Below, piece by piece: positions 1 to 7,053 of a stretch of 12,078 bases of DNA. Position 1 is the stretch's first letter, and every line of letters begins with the position of its first letter. The stretch comes from Verrucomicrobiota bacterium (GTDB lineage: Bacteria; Verrucomicrobiota; Verrucomicrobiia; Opitutales; Opitutaceae), in assembly GCA_030832235.1 (NCBI GenBank), contig JAURJO010000394.1, forward strand, positions 1 to 12,078, given 5' to 3'. Under the pieces are notes generated by a model, which was not told the origin of the DNA, made no database searches, and saw only the letters and a program-made list of their open reading frames with translations. A program made the translations under genes and the position numbers.

Positions 1-2244
1 CCCGGTGAGGATCGCGCTCGTCATTGAGCCCAACGTAAGCCCGGTGCCGAAGCCGGCGAAAGTGACGTTGTCCGAGAAAACCTGCGGGGTCGTGGCGTCG
101 GCAAAGCTATCGAACCCGAAGGTACCGTTGAACGTAGACTTGTTGGAGCCCACGCGATCCACCACCGCCTGCACCGATGGCGTCGCCCCCTTGACCACCG
201 CCGGGGCCACCCCGAGGTAACCGCCGGCGGTGGCGTTGAGAGTGGTATTCGCGTTGGCCGGCAACGCGGAGAGGATCAATCCGGCGCCGTCGACCGAGAT
301 CGAGCCGACATTGGCCCCGACTGCGGTCCTGACGGCGAGGAGCCCGCGATGACCGGCCAGGGCATTCACGAGCGACAGCGAACTGCCGGGCGCGGCGGCG
401 TTCACGGGTCCCGAGATGACCGAGCCTTCGTACCCGCCGAGCGCCAGCGTCACCGTCGTGCTGTTGGCCGCCGGCTGCAGGTTCACGGATCCGGCGAGGT
501 TGAGCCGGATGCCTTGGTCCAGATCCCACGTCCCCAATTGCGCACCCGAATTCAAAGTCGCCGCCTTGGACAACACCACCTCGCCGGAGAACGCGGATGC
601 CCGCGCGCCAGCCCCAATGACGGCACCCGACGCGACATTCACGCCGTCGCCAGCGTTGGTACCTCCGGCAGGCGAGAATGAGTTTCCGAAGAGAACAGTA
701 CCTTGATTCACGCTCAGGGTGCCGGTGAGCAGCGAGCCGGACCCTTCCAACAGCATCGACCCGGAGCCCGTCTTCTGAATCGCGGAACCACCGGCCAACG
801 CGGTGGTGACCAGCAGGTCGAGCGACGAGGTGGCGGCGGGGTTGTTCCGACGGACGTCGATGGTGGCGATTCCGCCCGAACCCACGTCGAGGGAACCGTT
901 CGGTACCGTGCCGATGTACGGGTTACCGATCCGGGCTCCGACATCGGCGCCGGAACCGTAGACCGTGATCGAGCCGCCCTGTGAGAGGGCCAGCAAACTC
1001 GACGAGCCAAGGAAATCCACCAGGTTTCTGGTCGTGATGCCGCTGTTCGTCCCACCCAAAGTGAGGCTGGAGACCGTGACGGAGGCATTGTTGGCGATTG
1101 AGAGAACAGCATCTCCGCCGCTTGAAACCACGGAGACGGCAGATCCGAGAGGAATGGCCCCCGTGCTCGTCACTAAAAGCGTCCCCTGATTCACAACCGT
1201 GCCTCCGGTGTAGGCGTTCTGGGTGCTGGCGAGCTGCAAGGTGCCAGCCCCCGCTTTGACCAGTCCACCGCCCGTGATCCGCGCATCGATGAGCAGGTCC
1301 GTTCCTGCCACCAGCGAATCCTGGACAACAAACGTGCGCGTTCCGCTGATAGCGAGGGACCCAGCTCCTCCTGACGCTGTGATTAAAGCGCGACTCGGAT
1401 TGTTGAGCGCCTCGAAGGTGACGTCGCCGGCCAAAACCAGCTGGCCACTCGCAATGCTGATCTCGGCCCGCGATGCATAGTCAGCGCCTCCCAATCGCAC
1501 CGCGCCCAGAGTCACGGTGTTGGGCACCGAGTTGTTGGCGCCTCCGAATCCAACGGCCACATCCAGCGTCGCGGTTTTTCCGGCCGCCGCGATGAGCGAG
1601 AGGGAGCCGGATGCCGGCAAGGTCGCTCCGGAATTCAACGTAACGCGACCGTCGTTGATGGTGGTGCCCCCGGTGTAGTCGTTATTCTGCCAGAGCGTCC
1701 AGGTTCCCCCATTGAAGATCGCGGCGCCCGCGCCGGTCAGCTTCCCCAGCACAACGCCACTCGAGGTCGCAGCGCCTCCGAATAGGATCGAGGCACCGGC
1801 ATTGATGGTGACGGGGGTTGTCGCGGTACCGATGGCACCAACCGTCAAAGTTCCCGTGCCTTGATTGTTGACCGGTGTCCTAGCGGAGTTGAACACCAGC
1901 GGCACCCCGACTTGCTGGTTGCTGGAGGCGAAACTCTCCACGCCGTATTGACCCAAATACAGCGTCGAACCGGAAGTCGTGGAAAGGGTATATGGGCCGC
2001 TGGCAAAGGATGCGAATTGGATCCCCCCGACCGCCGCCGGAGCCGTCAGGGAAATGCCGCCTCCCATGCTGCCGAAATAAGCAACTTCAGTCTGTGAGGG
2101 GACCTGCCCGAGACTCCAATTGCCGGCCGTGTTGTAAGAATTGCTGATGAACCCGTTCCAGGAAACGAATGTCTGCGCGAACACGTCGCCGGTGAGCGCG
2201 ATGGCTCCCAGTGCCAGAGCAGCGACCCTTCGAAGCAACCCCAT
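1..2244 (-). CDS. Secreted autotransporter-associated beta-strand-repeat (PATR) protein, N-terminal 748 residues; 3' end beyond window
   Basis: The frame is open from ATG at 2244 to base 1 (748 codons, no stop), so the C-terminus lies outside the window. Residues 1-23 form a signal peptide: MGLLRRV, a hydrophobic core (ALALGAIAL), then VFA before QT, a good signal-peptidase I site. The mature protein opens with an SWNGF...NTAGNWSLGQVP pattern common at the start of such proteins in Verrucomicrobiota. Three stretches match the PATR repeat (TIGR02601 style) with its GxGxLxL...YTGGTxxxxGxLxv signature: about 168-204 (NNDYTGGTTINDGRVTL), 326-358 (GGLVKAGAGTLQLAS, then YTGGTVVNQGTLLV) and a weaker one at 485-519 (KTGSGSMLLEGSG...VNQGTVLF). 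The rest is rich in Gly, Ser, Thr, Ala and Val and almost free of Cys, as expected for a long beta-helix. It is probably exported and surface-attached. The anchor (autotransporter barrel or PEP-CTERM) is not visible. No Shine-Dalgarno sequence precedes the start, which was chosen for the signal peptide. The gene lies 62 bases behind the SDR gene on the same strand. Family assignment is firm; function is unknown. Confidence 0.9.
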   Translation of the reverse strand, partial: MGLLRRVAALALGAIALTGDVFAQTFVSWNGFISNSYNTAGNWSLGQVPSQTEVAYFGSMGGGISLTAPAAVGGIQFASFASGPYTLSTTSGSTLYLGQYGVESFASSNQQVGVPLVFNSARTPVNNQGTGTLTVGAIGTATTPVTINAGASILFGGAATSSGVVLGKLTGAGAAIFNGGTWTLWQNNDYTGGTTINDGRVTLNSGATLPASGSLSLIAAAGKTATLDVAVGFGGANNSVPNTVTLGAVRLGGADYASRAEISIASGQLVLAGDVTFEALNNPSRALITASGGAGSLAISGTRTFVVQDSLVAGTDLLIDARITGGGLVKAGAGTLQLASTQNAYTGGTVVNQGTLLVTSTGAIPLGSAVSVVSSGGDAVLSIANNASVTVSSLTLGGTNSGITTRNLVDFLGSSSLLALSQGGSITVYGSGADVGARIGNPYIGTVPNGSLDVGSGGIATIDVRRNNPAATSSLDLLVTTALAGGSAIQKTGSGSMLLEGSGSLLTGTLSVNQGTVLFGNSFSPAGGTNAGDGVNVASGAVIGAGARASAFSGEVVLSKAATLNSGAQLGTWDLDQGIRLNLAGSVNLQPAANSTTVTLALGGYEGSVISGPVNAAAPGSSLSLVNALAGHRGLLAVRTAVGANVGSISVDGAGLILSALPANANTTLNATAGGYLGVAPAVVKGATPSVQAVVDRVGSNKSTFNGTFGFDSFADATTPQVFSDNVTFAGFGTGLTLGSMTSAILTG

Positions 2245-2306
2245 GACCCAATCACGCGATCCAACATCCACAGCAGCAAGGCTTAAACGTCCCCCTACCC
2301 CATGCC

Positions 2307-3080
2307 TTACCTCAGCAGTGTCGCGCCGCCGTCGATGTCGTAGGCAGAGCCGGTGATGAAGGCGGCCTCGTCGGAACAGAGGAACGCCACCAACGCGGCG
2401 ATTTCCTCGGGGCGGCCCATCCGGCCGATCGGCTGGGCGACGGAAAGCTTGTCGAACATCTCCGCTTCGCGTCCCGGATAATTACGCGCGAGAAATCCGT
2501 CCACGAACGGCGTGTGCACGCGGGCGGGGCACACGCAATTGCAACGCACGCCGCGGCCCACGAGATCGCGGGCAACAGAGAGCGTCATGGTAAGCACCGC
2601 ACCCTTGCTCATGCCGTAGGCGAAGCGGTCGGCTAGGCCGAGTTTCGATGCGATCGAAGCGAGGTTGACGATCGCGCCACCGCCCGAGGCGAGCAGCCGG
2701 GGCACCCCGAAATGCAGGCCGTGGTAGACACCCTTCACGTTCACCGCGCACACACGGTCAAAATCCTCCGGAGTCGTATCGAGCACGTTGCCGACGTGTG
2801 CGATGCCGGCGTTATTCACCAGGATATGAAGGCGCTCAATGCCGGCGAAGGCCGCGCGCATCGCGGTGGTATCGGCCACATCGGCCACAATCACCCGCGC
2901 CACCCCACCGGATGCGCGGATTTCCGCCGCCACCGCCTCCCCCGGCTCGGCGCGAGACTCGAGGATGATCGTCTCCGCTCCCTCACCCGCCAACCGCAGC
3001 GCGATGGCGCGGCCGATGCCTGAACCGGCACCTGTGACCAGCGCCGTGCGCCCGGAGAAACGTTGGGAGAGAGCGCTCAT
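2307..3080 (-). CDS. Short-chain dehydrogenase/reductase (classical SDR), probably NAD-dependent
   Basis: This 257-residue protein is a complete classical SDR. The cofactor loop TGAGSGIG is at 16-23, NNAG at 89-92, the helix Asn is N114 (VNVKG), the catalytic Ser is S142 (NLASIAS), and the YxxxK pair is Y155 and K159 (AYGMSKG). The usual C-terminal ITGSAYDIDGG is at 242-252. The acidic residue ending beta-2 (E41 in IILESRAE) favours NAD(H) over NADP(H). The ATG at 3080 is preferred because it puts the glycine motif at residue 16, normal for the family; a longer frame upstream would overlap the dehydratase gene. It lies 13 bases behind the glucarate dehydratase gene and is the last of four tightly packed genes, so co-transcription is likely. 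The substrate cannot be read from sequence. Context suggests a hydroxyl-to-carbonyl oxidation on a sugar, aldonate or uronate that feeds the sugar-diacid route, but that is inference. Confidence 0.93.
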   Translation of the reverse strand: MSALSQRFSGRTALVTGAGSGIGRAIALRLAGEGAETIILESRAEPGEAVAAEIRASGGVARVIVADVADTTAMRAAFAGIERLHILVNNAGIAHVGNVLDTTPEDFDRVCAVNVKGVYHGLHFGVPRLLASGGGAIVNLASIASKLGLADRFAYGMSKGAVLTMTLSVARDLVGRGVRCNCVCPARVHTPFVDGFLARNYPGREAEMFDKLSVAQPIGRMGRPEEIAALVAFLCSDEAAFITGSAYDIDGGATLLR

Positions 3081-3093
3081 CCGTGGAAAGCGC

Positions 3094-4380
3094 TCACCAG
3101 CGCGTGGCGGCAAATTTCCAGCCCGGCACCTTTTTCTGCATCTCGATCTCGTCGTTGCGCTCCTTAAGCCCGCAAAGGAGGTAGGCCGCGTGCGCCCGGG
3201 CGAGCGCCGCCCGATCGAGCTCAACCCCTAAGCCGGGCCCCTTCGGCAAAGCCACACTGCCGTCCTCGATCGCGATGCGGCCGCCGGTGATGATCTCCTC
3301 CCATTGCCACGGGTAATGCGTATCGAGCGCGTGCGTGAGGTTCGGCATCGCCGCACCGAGGTGCGTCATCGCCGCGAACGAGATGCCCGCGTGGTTGTTC
3401 GAATGCATCGACACGCCGCGCCCGAAGGTCCGGCAATGCGCCGCCAGCTCCATCGAAGAACGCAGGCCACCCCAGAAATGATGGTCGGTGAGGATGATGT
3501 CCTCCGACTCCAACCGCGCGCTGCCCGGCAGATCGTCGAACGAGGTCGTGCACATGTTCGTGGCGAGCGGCAGCTTCACTTCGCGCCGCACCCGCGCCAT
3601 GCCTTCCTGCCCGCGGCACGGATCCTCAAGGTACTCGAGTACCCCCTCAAGTTCGCGTCCCCAGCGGATCGAGGACTCGACCGTCCACAGCGCGTTGGGA
3701 TCCAACCGCAGCGGCACCGCGGCGCCGAAGCGTTTCCGCAACGCCTTCATCGCGGCCACCTCCTGCGCGGGCTCGAAGCAGCCGCCCTTCAGCTTGATCG
3801 AGCGGAAGCCGAACTCCGCCACCATCGCCTCCGCCTGCACCACCACACCGTCAGGGTCCAGCGCCGCGGCCTGCCGCGCCTTCGCCCAGCCGGTCGCCCG
3901 CGGGTCGATCCCGAAACCAAGCTCACCGCCGGCGCCTTCGTACTTATAAAACACATACGCCGCGTAGGGCACGCGCTCGCGCACCACGCCGCCCAGCAGC
4001 TGCGCCACCGGCACGCCGTAGGCCTTGCCCTGCAGGTCGAGACACGCGACGTCCAACGCGCTGAACACCTGCACCCGCGTGCGGCCGTCCCACGGCTTGT
4101 CGCCCCTCGCCCGCGAGGTCTCCGGCGCGCCCTGCGCCGCCACTTTCGCCCGGAGCCCGTGCCAGTTGCGCGGATCCGCGCCGATCACCGCGTCGCGTGC
4201 CGCCGCCAGCGCGGCGTCGACCGCCGCGCTGCCGGGCACTTCGGCGAGTCCCGTCAGGCCGTCCGCCGTCCGAAGTTCAACCACCGTGCGCAGGCAGTAC
4301 GGTGCGTGGAGTCCGGCCGCGTTCAGCAGCGGCGGGTCGCCGAGCGCGATCGGCGTGATGTGCATTTCGGTGATCCGCAT
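3094..4380 (-). CDS. gudD: Glucarate dehydratase family protein (enolase superfamily)
   Basis: Glucarate dehydratase removes water from D-glucarate (or L-idarate) to give 5-keto-4-deoxy-D-glucarate, in the cytoplasm and with Mg2+. The 428 residues (E. coli GudD has about 446) keep the family-specific stations. The KxK base pair is at K196/K198 (SIKLKGG), the first metal ligand is D227 (LDPN), an acidic EDPC stretch with E252 and E259 supplies the second, and N275 (ATNM) is the third. The Asp-His dyad is D299 (TDHHFW) and H326 (MHSNNH). ALDTHYPWQ at 351-359 and PGLGVELD at 382-389 are also GudD-like. ATG at 4380 has a moderate AGAGG about 10 bases upstream. It lies between the aldolase gene (18-base gap) and the SDR gene (13-base gap). 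The aldolase and reductase partners support a sugar-diacid substrate. A related acid sugar remains possible because GudD-like paralogues with poor glucarate activity exist. Confidence 0.87.
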   Translation of the reverse strand: MRITEMHITPIALGDPPLLNAAGLHAPYCLRTVVELRTADGLTGLAEVPGSAAVDAALAAARDAVIGADPRNWHGLRAKVAAQGAPETSRARGDKPWDGRTRVQVFSALDVACLDLQGKAYGVPVAQLLGGVVRERVPYAAYVFYKYEGAGGELGFGIDPRATGWAKARQAAALDPDGVVVQAEAMVAEFGFRSIKLKGGCFEPAQEVAAMKALRKRFGAAVPLRLDPNALWTVESSIRWGRELEGVLEYLEDPCRGQEGMARVRREVKLPLATNMCTTSFDDLPGSARLESEDIILTDHHFWGGLRSSMELAAHCRTFGRGVSMHSNNHAGISFAAMTHLGAAMPNLTHALDTHYPWQWEEIITGGRIAIEDGSVALPKGPGLGVELDRAALARAHAAYLLCGLKERNDEIEMQKKVPGWKFAATRW

Positions 4381-4398
4381 GGTCGTGCCCGCCTCTGC

Positions 4399-5166
4399 TT
4401 ACTTACCCTTCAGCGCGCTGGCGAAACCGAGCAATCCGGTCCGCGCTGCGCCGCCATCGCTGCCCAGCGCCATAAAGGTATACCCCAGGTCGCGCAGCAT
4501 CGGCACGAGCGCGGCGCTGTGCACTAGGATGCCCGCGGCCTTGCCGTGCTTTTTCGCGGCGTCCGCCACGCGTCGGAGCGCGGCGACGAACTCCGGGCGC
4601 TCCAGCTGGTCGCGCATGCCCATGTTGTAGGAGAGGTCCGTCGGGCCGACGAACAGCACGTCCGCGCCGTTCACCGCCGCGATTTCCTCCGCGTTCGCGA
4701 CCGCTTCGGGGGTCTCGATCTGCAGCACACCAAGCAGCCGCTCATGGGCGTGAAGATAGTAATCCTCGAAGTCGCCGCCGAAACCGGCGCCGCGGTTAAA
4801 CTTTGCGACACCGCGGACGCCATGCGGCGGATAACGCATCGCGGAAACCGCCGCCCGCGCCTCGGCCGCGGTGTTGACGTAAGGCACCATTACTCCCGAT
4901 GCGCCCATATCCAAGACCCGCTTGAAACGCGCGGTCTCATTCTGCGCGATACGCACCACCGCGAACGCCGGCGTGGCCGCCGCCGCCTGCAATTGGTGCA
5001 GCAACGTGTCCTGGCCGCCGGGACCGTGCTCGTGATCGATGAGAAGCCAGTCGAAGCCCGCCAACCCGGCCAGTTCGACCGTGATCGGGGAACCAAGGTT
5101 GAGGAATGTGCCGGCCAGCCATTCGCGGGCGAGCACCCGCCGCCGGAAATCAGGGGAGAGTTTCAT
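4399..5166 (-). CDS. HpcH/HpaI-family class II aldolase, probable keto-deoxy-glucarate aldolase
   Basis: This 255-residue protein has the usual HpcH/HpaI aldolase length. These metal-dependent enzymes cleave 2-keto-3-deoxy (or 5-keto-4-deoxy) acids into pyruvate plus an aldehyde. Visible landmarks are FDWLLIDHEHGP (39-49) with the catalytic His at H47, R72 (VVRIAQNE) for pyruvate binding, the hydrophobic MVPYVNTAAEA block (93-103), and the metal ligands E151 (QIETPEAV) and D177 (VGPTDLSYNMG). The order and spacing match GarL/HpcH, offset by about two residues. It sits directly upstream of the glucarate dehydratase and downstream of the reductase, so it most likely cleaves the dehydratase product to pyruvate and tartronate semialdehyde (a GarL-type role). 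The start lies after a pyrimidine-rich stretch with no Shine-Dalgarno sequence. A keto-deoxy-rhamnonate or other keto-deoxy-aldonate substrate is the main alternative. Confidence 0.9.
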   Translation of the reverse strand: MKLSPDFRRRVLAREWLAGTFLNLGSPITVELAGLAGFDWLLIDHEHGPGGQDTLLHQLQAAAATPAFAVVRIAQNETARFKRVLDMGASGVMVPYVNTAAEARAAVSAMRYPPHGVRGVAKFNRGAGFGGDFEDYYLHAHERLLGVLQIETPEAVANAEEIAAVNGADVLFVGPTDLSYNMGMRDQLERPEFVAALRRVADAAKKHGKAAGILVHSAALVPMLRDLGYTFMALGSDGGAARTGLLGFASALKGK

Positions 5167-5193
5167 GGGGAAAAACGGACGGGAAAGACTGGA

Positions 5194-6072
5194 TCACTGC
5201 GCGAGGTAGAGACGGTAAAGCGCCTGCGTGCCGCACTCCTCCCAACCGTGCGCCGCCACCTTTTCGTAAAGCCGCTTCGCCTCGGCGAGCCCGGGCAGAT
5301 CCAGCTTCAGCTCCGCGGCGCTATCGAGGGCGATCTTCATGTCCTTGATGATGTGCTTCACGTAAAAACCCGGCGCGAAATTCTCCGCCAGCGCGCGCGG
5401 CGCGAGGTTGGTCAGCGCCCAGCTGCCGGCCGCCCCGCCGCTGATGCTCGCATGCACCGCCGCCGGATCGAGCCCCGCCTTGCGGGCGTACGCGAGCGCC
5501 TCGACCCAAGCCACCATGCCGACCGCAACCGCGATCTGGTTCGCCATCTTGCAATGCTGCCCCGCACCCGGACCGCCGTGCCGCGCAATGTTCTTGCCCA
5601 TCAACTCGAAGACCGGCCGTGCCCTTGCAAAACCGGCCTCTGATCCACCGACCATGATCACCAGCCGCGCCTCGCGCGCGCCGAGATCGCCTCCGGAAAC
5701 GGGCGCGTCGAGCGACTCCAGCCCACGCTTGGCCGCCGCCTCGGCGACCCGCCGCGCCAACAGCGGACTCGAGGTCGTCATGTCGATCAGGAGCGCACCT
5801 GGCCGCGCTCTCTCGATAATGCCGCCCGCGCCGAGGTAGCTCGCCTCCACATCGGTCGGAAACCCCAGCATCGTGATCACCACGTCGGCCGCGGCGGCCG
5901 CCGCACCGGCCGAGTCGTGCCAGGCAGCTCCGGCGGCCAGCAGCTCCGCGGCCTTTTCCTTCGTGCGGTTGTAAACGTGCAGCGCGTGGCCCGCCTTGCG
6001 GAGGTGGCCGGCCATGCTGCGGCCCATGACACCGGTGCCGATGAATGCGATCGATGGAAGAGAGGAGGACAT
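5194..6072 (-). CDS. Beta-hydroxyacid dehydrogenase, probable tartronate semialdehyde (2-hydroxy-3-oxopropionate) reductase
   Basis: This 292-residue protein belongs to the 3-hydroxyisobutyrate dehydrogenase/6-phosphogluconate dehydrogenase-like family. The N-terminal Rossmann motif is GTGVMG at 12-17. NRT at 35-37 after beta-2 is the arrangement usually linked to NADPH preference. The substrate signature DAPVSGG is at 122-128, the catalytic Lys is K175 with N178 (GQHCKMANQ), and the C-terminal KD pair is K243/D244 (HIIKDMKIAL). Family members reduce tartronate semialdehyde to D-glycerate (GarR/GlxR), succinic or glyoxylic semialdehydes, or oxidise 3-hydroxyisobutyrate. The aldolase and glucarate dehydratase downstream favour the GarR role. 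ATG at 6072 puts the Rossmann motif at the normal distance; an upstream TTG would add only a tail. It is the first gene of the four-gene operon and faces the divergent NIPSNAP gene. No clear Shine-Dalgarno sequence is seen. Confidence 0.92.
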   Translation of the reverse strand: MSSSLPSIAFIGTGVMGRSMAGHLRKAGHALHVYNRTKEKAAELLAAGAAWHDSAGAAAAAADVVITMLGFPTDVEASYLGAGGIIERARPGALLIDMTTSSPLLARRVAEAAAKRGLESLDAPVSGGDLGAREARLVIMVGGSEAGFARARPVFELMGKNIARHGGPGAGQHCKMANQIAVAVGMVAWVEALAYARKAGLDPAAVHASISGGAAGSWALTNLAPRALAENFAPGFYVKHIIKDMKIALDSAAELKLDLPGLAEAKRLYEKVAAHGWEECGTQALYRLYLAQ

Positions 6073-6178
6073 GATTGAGGGGAAATTCCGGGAGTCGCGA
6101 AGCAAGGGTCGGCAGCGACACGGCGCGAACCAATTCTTGCGCGGTCACGCCGCCAGAACCACGTTGACCGCACGCACT
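6073..6178. promoter_or_regulatory. Divergent intergenic region, candidate shared control region with an inverted repeat
   Basis: These 106 bases separate the leftward sugar-diacid operon from the rightward NIPSNAP gene, so both promoters should lie here or just inside. I see no convincing sigma-70 pair on either strand. A perfect 7-base inverted repeat, GCGGTCA (6141-6147) and TGACCGC (6165-6171), has a 17-base spacer and ends seven bases before the NIPSNAP start. It could be an operator, but an arm of this length can arise by chance in a stretch of this size. A short GGAA-A-TTCC palindrome is at 6081-6089 next to the reductase start. Confidence 0.35.
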
Positions 6179-7027
6179 ATGAAAACCTCCCGCCGCGACT
6201 TCCTCGCCACATCCATCGCCGCCGGCGCCACGCTCGCCGCGACCCGCGCCCACGCCGCTCCTGCCGCGGCGAAGGATGGCGCCCGCGAGTACTACGATCT
6301 GCGTTGCTACCATCTGAAGGCCGACACCCGCCTCAAGGCCAGCGCCGCGCGCGGACCGGTGGAATCCTACCTCGAGAAGGCCTTTCTGCCCGCGTTGGCA
6401 AAGCGCGGCGTGCGCAATGTCGGAGTGTTCACCGAGCTCAAGGTCGACAAGCAGAAGGCGACGTCCGAGCCGATCGCCGATTCGCCCGTGTGGGTGCTGA
6501 TCCCGTACGCGTCGCTCGACACCTACGTCGGCGTAAGCGCCGAGTTGAACGCCGACGCCACCGTGCAAGCCGCCGGCGCCGCCTACCTGAACGCCGAGAA
6601 GGCGTCCCCGGCCTACGAGCGCGTCGATAGCTGGCTCCTCCGCGCCTTCCGCAGCATGCCGCGCATGGAGATCCCGGCGTTCTCGAAGTCGCGTGCGCCC
6701 GGTCGCGTGTTCGAGATGCGCGATTACGAGAGCCACAGCGAGCTGAAGGCTCTCAGCAAGATGGCGATGTTCGACGACGGTGAAACGCAGCTTATGCGCG
6801 ACCTCGGGATGTCGCCCGTCTTTTTCGGCCAGGCGCTCAGCGGTCCCAACCTACCGCACCTCCGCTACATCACCAGCGGTCCCGACCTCGCGACGCACCT
6901 CGCCGGCTGGAAGAAATTCGGCCCCGATCCGCGCTGGCAGAAGATGAAGGACGACCCGCGCTACGCCGGGAACACCTCCCGCAACACGGCCCGTTTCGTC
7001 GCCCCGCTCGCCTGCTCGGAAATCTGA
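6179..7027 (+). CDS. Tat-exported NIPSNAP family protein
   Basis: The 282-residue protein begins with a twin-arginine signal (SRRDFL at 4-9, hydrophobic stretch to about 22, then AHA before AP at 26/27), so it should be exported folded. The C-terminal half carries a NIPSNAP-type ferredoxin-like domain: RVFEMRDYESHSELK (176-190), a DDGETQLMRDLGM helix (199-211), VFFGQAL (214-220), PHLRYI (226-231), and WKKFGPDPRW followed by QKMKDDPRY (244-262). The N-terminal half (about 36-155, from EYYDLRCYHL) looks like a diverged second copy of the same fold, as is usual for the exported two-domain NIPSNAP proteins of Planctomycetota and Verrucomicrobiota. The biochemical role of these proteins is not known. 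The start was chosen for the Tat motif. It is divergent from the sugar-diacid operon, and the helicase begins 26 bases after its stop. A functional tie to either is unproven. Confidence 0.88.
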   Translation: MKTSRRDFLATSIAAGATLAATRAHAAPAAAKDGAREYYDLRCYHLKADTRLKASAARGPVESYLEKAFLPALAKRGVRNVGVFTELKVDKQKATSEPIADSPVWVLIPYASLDTYVGVSAELNADATVQAAGAAYLNAEKASPAYERVDSWLLRAFRSMPRMEIPAFSKSRAPGRVFEMRDYESHSELKALSKMAMFDDGETQLMRDLGMSPVFFGQALSGPNLPHLRYITSGPDLATHLAGWKKFGPDPRWQKMKDDPRYAGNTSRNTARFVAPLACSEI

Positions 7028-7053
7028 GCGCGGCCCCGCGGCGCCCGACCCTG

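Noticed and set aside
1..2244. Pseudogene or frameshift in the PATR region
   Set aside because: The region shows only short frames with ATG starts, but read from 2244 leftwards it is one uninterrupted 748-codon frame.
3081..3224. 48-residue N-terminal extension of the SDR
   Set aside because: It would overlap the dehydratase gene and push the glycine motif from residue 16 to about 64; ATG at 3080 fits the family.
3304..4527. 407-codon plus-strand open frame opposite the glucarate dehydratase
   Set aside because: Its product is Arg/His/Ala-rich with no recognisable domain, and it lies wholly antisense to a well-supported enzyme. High GC content suppresses stops in that frame.
4546..5643. 365-codon plus-strand open frame opposite the aldolase and reductase genes
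   Set aside because: It is antisense to two genes with intact catalytic motifs, and its composition is that of a GC-rich shadow frame.
6164..6169. TTGACC as a -35 box for the NIPSNAP gene
   Set aside because: A matching -10 would fall inside the coding sequence after the ATG.
5321..6736. 471-codon minus-strand open frame crossing the reductase, the intergenic region and the NIPSNAP gene
   Set aside because: It is Gly/Arg/Ala-rich, has no domain, and overlaps two real genes plus the divergent control region.
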